Part shown: piece by piece, positions 58,740 through 64,000 of the stretch
Layout of the letters: every line of letters starts with the position of its first letter
Numbering within the stretch: position 1 is the first letter of the stretch
Source: Syntrophaceae bacterium UBA6087
Lineage (GTDB): Bacteria > Desulfobacterota > Desulfomonilia > UBA1062
Length of the DNA stretch: 64,000 nt
NCBI GenBank assembly: GCA_002448235.1
Contig: DIXF01000001.1
Location: forward strand, 463,042 to 527,041
Reading direction: 5' to 3'
Position numbers and translations under genes: made by a program
The notes under the pieces: model-generated
The model's database searches: none
Told to the model about the DNA's origin: nothing
What the model saw: only the letters and a program-made list of their open reading frames with translations

Positions 58740-61097
58740 ATGAAGAAGGTCGTCGGTTTCTGTATCGATCATCCGTACCGGATCATCGGTTTCGTTCTGC
58801 TTGTAACCCTGTTCTTCGCCGTACAGATACCCGGGATCAAGATGGACTCCCGGGTGGAGGTCATGCTCCGGCATGATTACCCGCCGGTCAAGGCGTTTAT
58901 CAATAATAAGGATTCCTTCGAGCCGTATGCCGATGCCATCGTGGGCATGGTCCATCCCAACATCTACAATCCCGGCTCCATGGAAAAGCTCGCCGGGATC
59001 ACCGGAGAGCTCAAGGGGATAAAAGGGATCAGGAAGGTGACCTGCATCCTCAATGCAAAAAATATCCAGGGCAGCGATTCCGGGCTCGATGTAGCCCCCT
59101 TTGTCGAGGAGGGCTCTTTTCCGAAAACTGAAGAAGAGGTCGCCGCCTTCAAGGCCAAGGTCGACTCGTGGGATATCTATAACGGCTCGCTGGTCACCAA
59201 GGACGGCACCGGCGCTGCCATATCCCTGGTGTTCGAAGATTCGATCGAGACCATAGACGTCATTCCCATCTACTTCGCCATAACCGACATTCTGAAAAAA
59301 TATGAAGGCCCCGAAGAGTATTTCATCTCGGGCACCAAGGTCCTCGAAGCGCTCCAGAGCCACTATATGATCAAGGACCTGATCTTCCTGCCGCCGCTGG
59401 TGGTCGTCGTTCTCCTCATATCGCTGTTTTTCTTTTTCAGGAACCTGAGCGGGACGCTGCTTCCGCTGATCTCGGTGGGAATCGCGTGCGTCTGGACCTT
59501 CGGCCTCATGTCGCTTCTCAATATCCCCCTGACCATGATTTCGACCGCCCTGCCGGTTGCGCTGATGGCCGTCGGCGTCGGCTACGGGGTGCATGTCATC
59601 GAGAACGTCTTCTCGGAGTTTTCCCTGGGGCACGGGGGCAGGACAGGCATGAAAGGGGCGGTGGTCCGGATCGTCGTGCCCGTGCTCATAGCCGGGCTGA
59701 CCGAGGTAGCAAGCTTCCTGTCGCTGGTCTCGAAATGGGTCGTCCCGCTCACCCAGTTCGGCATGCTCTCGGCCTTCGGCTTCTGTGTGGCCATGCTGCT
59801 CGTGCTGACCTTCATCCCCGCGGTCCTGTCCGCTGTCGATGCAAAAGGCAAAGAATTCATCCCCCGCCACCAGAGCGGGCTCGATATCGTGGGACCGATA
59901 TTGAAGAAGCTCACCTACATTAGCCTGCACCGCAAAGGTTGGGTGTTTGCGATATCGTTGATCGTGTTTGCCGTTGCCGCAGTGCTCGGCAGGCATGTCA
60001 GGAGCGATTTCAATCTCGTCGACAATTTCCGCGAGAGGAGCTCTATCCGGGTGTCGGATATGGTTCTCAACGAGAAGTTCGGGGGCACCTCGACGTACCG
60101 GGTCGTGTTCAAGACAAAGGACGCCGACGGAATCAAGGATCCCGAGGTCCTGAAAAACATGGACAAGCTCCAGAACGAGCTGAAAAATCTCGAAGGCGTG
60201 GGAAAGGTGGCCTCCATCGTGGATTTCATCAAAAGGATGAACCAGTCCATGCACGATGGAGATCCTGCATACTACGTCATACCCGATTCCAAAGAGCTCG
60301 TCGCGCAGTACCTGCTCCTGTACTCATTCTCCGGAGGGGGAGACGAGCTGGACAGCTTCGTGACCTACAATTACCAGGAAGGCCAGATCCTGCTCCAGAT
60401 GAAATCCCAGAGCGGTTATCTGACCCAGGATGTGGTCAGGGCAGTGGAAAAATTCGAAATCGAACAGGATACGTACAACAAAGGCATATCGATAGTCACC
60501 ACGGGTCTCTCCATGCTTGCCAACGAGTTCAACCACATCATCGTCATCAGCCAGCTCCAGAGCTTCGGCATGTCGTTCGTGCTGTGCTTTCTCGTGACCG
60601 TGGTGATCTTCCGCTCTTTCAAGCTCGGGGTCTACAGCATGGTCCCTCTGCTCATCCCCATCACGCTCGACTTCGGCATCATGGGATCGACCGGAATGAC
60701 GCTCAACGCGGCAACCTCGACCGTGGCGGCCATCGATATCGGCCTGGGCATCGATTACTGCATCCACTTTCTCAACAGATACCGGCACGAGATCAGGCTC
60801 GGCAAATCCGTGGACGAGGCCGTTACCGTCACGATGAACACCTCGGGCAGGGCCATCATCTACAATGCGCTGGCCCTGTCGGCAGGGTTTCTGGTCCTGG
60901 TGCCTTCCCAGTTCACGATCATCTCACAGATGGGCATTCTCGTGGCGGTAGACATGACGACCATCGCACTTTCAGCGCTCACGTTTCTGCCGGCATGCAT
61001 CAAGCTCTTCCCCCCTGATCTCTCCGGAGATGTTACTGATAAGTATGTATCGGCAGATCCTCTGATGGAGGAGGAGCCTTTGAAAGAGGCGTCCTAG
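58740..61097 (+). CDS. MMPL/RND superfamily transporter
   Basis: A 785-residue membrane exporter with two repeats, each of one helix, a periplasmic domain and five helices. The TM4-equivalent segments are GVGYGVHVIENVFSEFSLGH (near 279) and AIDIGLGIDYCIHFLNRYRH (near 666); the second holds the Asp-Tyr pair of MMPL-type proton relays. The family exports lipids, hopanoids or glycolipids. Its position next to a glycan-tailoring operon suggests export of a related lipid, but they are on different transcripts. Confidence 0.92.
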   Translation: MKKVVGFCIDHPYRIIGFVLLVTLFFAVQIPGIKMDSRVEVMLRHDYPPVKAFINNKDSFEPYADAIVGMVHPNIYNPGSMEKLAGITGELKGIKGIRKVTCILNAKNIQGSDSGLDVAPFVEEGSFPKTEEEVAAFKAKVDSWDIYNGSLVTKDGTGAAISLVFEDSIETIDVIPIYFAITDILKKYEGPEEYFISGTKVLEALQSHYMIKDLIFLPPLVVVVLLISLFFFFRNLSGTLLPLISVGIACVWTFGLMSLLNIPLTMISTALPVALMAVGVGYGVHVIENVFSEFSLGHGGRTGMKGAVVRIVVPVLIAGLTEVASFLSLVSKWVVPLTQFGMLSAFGFCVAMLLVLTFIPAVLSAVDAKGKEFIPRHQSGLDIVGPILKKLTYISLHRKGWVFAISLIVFAVAAVLGRHVRSDFNLVDNFRERSSIRVSDMVLNEKFGGTSTYRVVFKTKDADGIKDPEVLKNMDKLQNELKNLEGVGKVASIVDFIKRMNQSMHDGDPAYYVIPDSKELVAQYLLLYSFSGGGDELDSFVTYNYQEGQILLQMKSQSGYLTQDVVRAVEKFEIEQDTYNKGISIVTTGLSMLANEFNHIIVISQLQSFGMSFVLCFLVTVVIFRSFKLGVYSMVPLLIPITLDFGIMGSTGMTLNAATSTVAAIDIGLGIDYCIHFLNRYRHEIRLGKSVDEAVTVTMNTSGRAIIYNALALSAGFLVLVPSQFTIISQMGILVAVDMTTIALSALTFLPACIKLFPPDLSGDVTDKYVSADPLMEEEPLKEAS

Positions 61098-61232
61098 CGC
61101 ACCACGCCCTCGTTTATGTTTCTGCAGGCGGGCAGGGAGAGGGAATTGGAAAAGTATTCAAGGGTATGGACAGACTCTCCCGGCGTATGGTAAATGACCG
61201 AAAGATAAAAATCTAAAAGAAAGGGTTTACGC

Positions 61233-61430
61233 ATGCTGACCAAGAGCGGGAAAAGACTCGAAGAAATTATAAAGAAAGCAATCGACGATCACATCATTAA
61301 GAACTCCGAGTACGAGGAGATCATCGCCCTTGCACACGAAGACGGCGTCATCGATGCCCATGAGCGGGTCCTGCTCGCAGAGCTCAACGACCTCATCGCC
61401 GACAAGTCCGTCAAGCGCGTCGCCGATTAG
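61233..61430 (+). CDS. Small acidic helical protein
   Basis: A 65-residue protein, MLTKSGKRLEEIIKKAIDDH then EYEEIIALAHEDGVIDAHER and VLLAELNDLIADKSVKRVAD. It is all helical, with DGVID near residue 38, which resembles the calcium- or acid-loop of TerB-like helical domains but is too short to assign. AGAAAGGG upstream of the ATG supports translation. Function unknown. Confidence 0.65.
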   Translation: MLTKSGKRLEEIIKKAIDDHIIKNSEYEEIIALAHEDGVIDAHERVLLAELNDLIADKSVKRVAD

Positions 61431-61433
61431 ACC

Positions 61434-61536
61434 AAAAAGGGGACAGATTTATTTTTCATGTATGTTGCTTTTCCGGTAGGCAGAGGACAATCGAAAAATA
61501 AATCTGTCCCCTTTTTTTACCTGTCCCCTTTTTTAC
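61434..61536. repeat. REP/MITE-like inverted repeat with GGGGACAG core
   Basis: Two perfect 24-bp arms (61434-61457 and 61493-61516), each containing GGGGACAGATTTATTTTTC or its complement, around a 35-bp centre. A further partial copy of CTGTCCCCTTTTTT lies at 61521-61534. GGGGACAGATTTATTT arms are known from repeats near REP-associated (Y1) transposases. The last copy supplies the stop codon of the anti-sigma gene. Confidence 0.8.
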
Positions 61537-61796
61537 CTTACTGAGGGCTCCTGTGCGCTCTGCTTTGTGAAAAAGCGCTCCAGCAGGATCTTTTTGAGCC
61601 GGTCTATCTTATCCGTACTCACGCAGCAGGGCGGGTCGACCTTCTGGGAAAGCGTGATGGTGAGTGTGTAGGTGCGCAGCATGACCCTGCATTTCTTGCA
61701 GGTCTTCATGTGGGTTTCGAGCTCGGTGATGACTTCTTCGCACAAGGACTTTTCCAGGAACTCCTGAAACAGAGCCGAGCAGAGCTTGCAGTTCAT
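61533..61796 (-). CDS. Zinc-finger anti-sigma factor
   Basis: An 87-residue protein with the zf-HC2 pattern (MNCKLCSALFQEFLE, then H-x3-C-x2-C in LETHMKTCKKC near residue 30). Further cysteines lie near 58 (DPPCCVS). No membrane segment, so it is a cytoplasmic anti-sigma factor, possibly redox- or zinc-sensitive. It overlaps the sigma factor gene by 4 bp. Its last codons fall in the inverted-repeat element, so the natural C-terminus may have been altered. Confidence 0.87.
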   Translation of the reverse strand: MNCKLCSALFQEFLEKSLCEEVITELETHMKTCKKCRVMLRTYTLTITLSQKVDPPCCVSTDKIDRLKKILLERFFTKQSAQEPSVR

Positions 61797-62401
61797 TCGT
61801 CTTCCCCCGATGAATCCGTGTATTTTCTGCTGAAGTATCCGGAGAGGAGTTCCCTCAGGATCAGCCTTCCCCTGTGGAGCCTGGATTTGACTGCAGGCAC
61901 GCTGATGCTCAACGCCTCGGCAATCTCCTCGTTCTTGAGCCCTTCCATATCTTTCATGATTACGACAGTTCTCATCGCTTCCGGCAAGGTATCAATGGAT
62001 TTCCTCAAGACCTCTTTGCTCTCCTCCGAGAGCAGGACGTCATCGGGAAGGTCTGACCAATCATAGCTCGTCTGGACTTCCTGGTCAATATCATCTACCG
62101 GAGTCTGGTCGGAAAACTTCTTTTCCTTGCGCAAAAAACCGTAGGCGGCATTGGTTGTCACACGATAGAGCCAGGTGGAAAAATACGCTTCATTCGTCAA
62201 GGTACCGACCTTGGCGATGACCGTGAGAAATACATCCTGCATGATCTCTTCTGCGGCAGCGGAATCGCGGGTCAGGTGATAGGCGAGATTGTAAACCTTA
62301 TTGGAGTATCGCCTCACTACTTCCTCCATTGCTCTGGAACTGCCGTGCTTGATTTCACCTACCAATTCGGCATCAGATTGTATTTCCCGTTTCTTACTCA
62401 T
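61793..62401 (-). CDS. ECF-type RNA polymerase sigma factor
   Basis: A 202-residue sigma factor with region 2 (VVRRYSNKVYNLAYHLTRDS, AAEEIMQDVFLTVI) and region 4 (LPEAMRTVVIMKDMEGLKNE, then IAEALSISVPAVKSRLHRGR). An acidic linker separates them (near 95-115). Paired with the anti-sigma factor immediately downstream; together they control an unknown stress regulon. Not followed by an obvious target gene in the window. Confidence 0.93.
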   Translation of the reverse strand: MSKKREIQSDAELVGEIKHGSSRAMEEVVRRYSNKVYNLAYHLTRDSAAAEEIMQDVFLTVIAKVGTLTNEAYFSTWLYRVTTNAAYGFLRKEKKFSDQTPVDDIDQEVQTSYDWSDLPDDVLLSEESKEVLRKSIDTLPEAMRTVVIMKDMEGLKNEEIAEALSISVPAVKSRLHRGRLILRELLSGYFSRKYTDSSGEDE

Positions 62402-62431
62402 TTAGATACTCGTTCCTCCCGGTTGGATTCT

Positions 62432-63889
62432 TCAAGGCCAGGAAAGTATAAGATTCCTCGCAGCGGCGGTCTCGTCCACACGGGCGACAGGGCTAGTATG
62501 GGGGGCATTATGGAGATTCCCCGGATCATATGTGCTCTGCCCGGCTATTTCTTCCATGGCCGAAACGAATCTGTCGAGCTCCTGGAGCGGTTCGGTCTCG
62601 GTGGGCTCGATCATGAGCGCACCGTGCACTACGAGGGGAAAATAAACCGTGGGCGGGTGAAACCCGGAATCCACGAGACTCTTTGCGATATCGAGGGCCG
62701 TAACGCCGTCGTCTTTCTGTTTCTTGTCGCTGAGCACAAACTCATGGAGCGTGGGCGTGTCATAGGGCAGCTCAAAGAGGCCGGAGAGCTTCTTCTTGAG
62801 ATAGTTTGCATTGAGGCAGGCCGCCTTCGCCACCTCGGGCAACGCGTGCGGGCCGAGGCTTAAGATGTACGCGAGCGCCTTGATGCATACGCTCACGTTG
62901 CCGAGGCACGAATGCACCATGCCGATGCTCAGGGGGCGGTCGTATTCGAGGGTGAACAGGCCGGATTCATCTTCGTCGATGACCGGCAGGGGCAGGTAGG
63001 GGGCAAGCTCTTTCTTCACGAGCACGGGACCGCTGCCCGGGCCGCCACCGCCGTGGGGGGTGCCGAAGGTTTTGTGCAGATTCACGTGCATGCAGTCCAC
63101 GCCCATGTCGCCGGGCCGTGCTACGCCTAAGATCGCGTTGAGATTCGCGCCGTCCATGTAGAGGTATGACCCGTTTTCATGGAGAAGGTCTGCGATCTCC
63201 CGGATCTCCCGCTCGAATATGCCTAAGGTGTTGGGATTGGTGATCATCAGGGCAGCGACATCGCCGTCCAGGTGTTCTTTCAGGATGGACGCAGTGAGGA
63301 AGCCCTCTTCGCCCGAAGGGACGTTTACGGTTCCGAACCCGCCGATAACGCAGGAGGCGGGGTTTGTCCCGTGGGCGGTATCCGGGATGAGCACCTTGCC
63401 CCTGGTCTCGCCTCTGACCTGGAGGGCCCTGCTTATGACCATCATCCCGGTGAGCTCTCCGTGAGCCCCTGCCGCGGGCCAGAGGCTGACGGCATCCATC
63501 CCGCAGATATCTCCGAGATACTTCTGGAGGAGGTTCAAGTATTTCAGGACAGGCGACATGGCGTTCCTGTCCGCCGGGTGTATGGATTGCAGGCTTGCGG
63601 CGGCGGCCTCGGCGATCTTCGGGTTGTACTTCATGGTGCACGACCCCAGGGGGTACATGCCGTGGTCGATGCCGTAGTTGAGGCGCGAGAGCCTCGTGAA
63701 ATGCCGGACCGTCTCCACCTCGGATACGTCGGGGATGGCGGGCATCTCTTCGGCGCCGGACAGATCCGTCACGCCGGAGACATCGAAGGGTTCGGGAACG
63801 ATGCGCTTGTTCTTGCCGAAAGCGCTCACCGTGTTCAGAAGCGGCTCACGGATCTCGGGGAAGCGGGCTACATCCTCTCTGCCAGGCAT
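62432..63889 (-). CDS. gcvPB: Glycine dehydrogenase (decarboxylating) subunit 2
   Basis: A 485-residue beta subunit of the split P-protein of the glycine cleavage system, a PLP enzyme that decarboxylates glycine and passes the aminomethyl group to GcvH. The PLP lysine is in VNLHKTFGTPHGGGGPGSGP (near 265). Other family stretches are YGIDHGMYPLGSCTMKYNPK and PAAGAHGELTGMMVIS. ATGs at 63895 and 63889 are both possible; GGGAGG is too close to the first and well spaced for the second. It overlaps the end of gcvPA by 22 bp. Confidence 0.94.
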   Translation of the reverse strand: MPGREDVARFPEIREPLLNTVSAFGKNKRIVPEPFDVSGVTDLSGAEEMPAIPDVSEVETVRHFTRLSRLNYGIDHGMYPLGSCTMKYNPKIAEAAAASLQSIHPADRNAMSPVLKYLNLLQKYLGDICGMDAVSLWPAAGAHGELTGMMVISRALQVRGETRGKVLIPDTAHGTNPASCVIGGFGTVNVPSGEEGFLTASILKEHLDGDVAALMITNPNTLGIFEREIREIADLLHENGSYLYMDGANLNAILGVARPGDMGVDCMHVNLHKTFGTPHGGGGPGSGPVLVKKELAPYLPLPVIDEDESGLFTLEYDRPLSIGMVHSCLGNVSVCIKALAYILSLGPHALPEVAKAACLNANYLKKKLSGLFELPYDTPTLHEFVLSDKKQKDDGVTALDIAKSLVDSGFHPPTVYFPLVVHGALMIEPTETEPLQELDRFVSAMEEIAGQSTYDPGNLHNAPHTSPVARVDETAAARNLILSWP

Positions 63890-64000
63890 GCGCATTCCTC
63901 CCTTGTATTCATCTCGGTCACCGTGACGAGGAGCATGCCGGGAAGCTCCGGGTATGCCTTCGAGATGGGGATCCCCGGGACGATCCCGTCATTTTCGAGC
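63868..64000 (-). CDS. gcvPA: Glycine dehydrogenase subunit 1, C-terminal end only
   Basis: The minus-strand frame entering from the right edge reads ENDGIVPGIPISKAYPELPG, then MLLVTVTEMNTREECACLAE and stops at 63868. This is the characteristic C-terminus of the alpha subunit of the split P-protein (VTEMNT, reached immediately before gcvPB). Only the last 43 residues are inside the window. Confidence 0.85.
   Translation of the reverse strand, partial: LENDGIVPGIPISKAYPELPGMLLVTVTEMNTREECACLAERM

Noticed and set aside
58668..60254. Minus-strand open frame of 528 codons
   Set aside because: Antisense to the MMPL transporter; Asp/His-rich shadow typical of reversed membrane-protein codons.

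Overview
The window reads as chromosome of a GC-rich, Gram-negative, probably anaerobic bacterium. It has outer-membrane receptors and porins, lipoproteins, Tat and Sec signal peptides, a PEP-CTERM protein, split glycine decarboxylase subunits and in-frame UGA codons that are best read as selenocysteine. A Desulfobacterota/deltaproteobacterial or similar host fits, but this is inference; there is no rRNA or marker phylogeny here, and I see no tRNA gene and no CRISPR array.

Layout. 1-5556: a truncated topoisomerase III gene, a SLOG-like protein, and a TetR regulator divergent from an alpha/beta hydrolase and an SDR, with two near-identical 18-bp operators between them. 5557-6909: gene-poor, AT-richer, holding only decayed fragments. 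6910-13056: a rightward operon for TonB-dependent uptake (Cys-rich small membrane proteins, receptor, exported protein, NapH/CcoG-like polyferredoxin, ExbB, ExbD, TonB). 13098-14279: a transposase relic and a PEP-CTERM protein. 14607-26225: eleven leftward genes for copper handling (multicopper oxidase, FixH/YtkA-like protein, CusB, CusA, two NosL-like proteins, a MacB-type ABC transporter and accessory membrane proteins). 26662-28673: EFR1-type ferredoxin, DUF6125-like protein and a TetR regulator with a 19-bp operator. 28924-30061: YaiI and an SRPBCC protein. 30332-38044: a complete RND efflux system with a two-component system.

38346-49979 is the most interesting region. It encodes a porin, two paralogous exported rhodaneses, a MauE/DoxX-type redox membrane protein, four paralogous exported proteins of the UGSC family, a Tat-exported DUF6282-like metal hydrolase, and a Tat-exported protein made only of the C-terminal module found in two of the UGSC proteins. 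In three UGSC genes the conserved coding frame is interrupted by a single TGA at exactly the same place, giving U-G-[HS]-C. Each TGA is followed at the same distance (17 nt) by a 6-bp/5-nt hairpin, as expected of a bacterial SECIS. The fourth paralog has Gly (GGG) at that position and a weakened hairpin. The sequence therefore supports a periplasmic selenoprotein redox system with sulfur-transfer partners; its substrate is unknown.

50046-64000: pentapeptide-repeat and FapA-like proteins; a tightly overlapping leftward operon for glycan or small-molecule tailoring (GT4, methyltransferase, alpha/alpha-toroid protein, acyltransferase, B12-radical SAM); an MMPL-type exporter; a REP-like inverted repeat; an ECF sigma/anti-sigma pair; and gcvPB with the tail of gcvPA.
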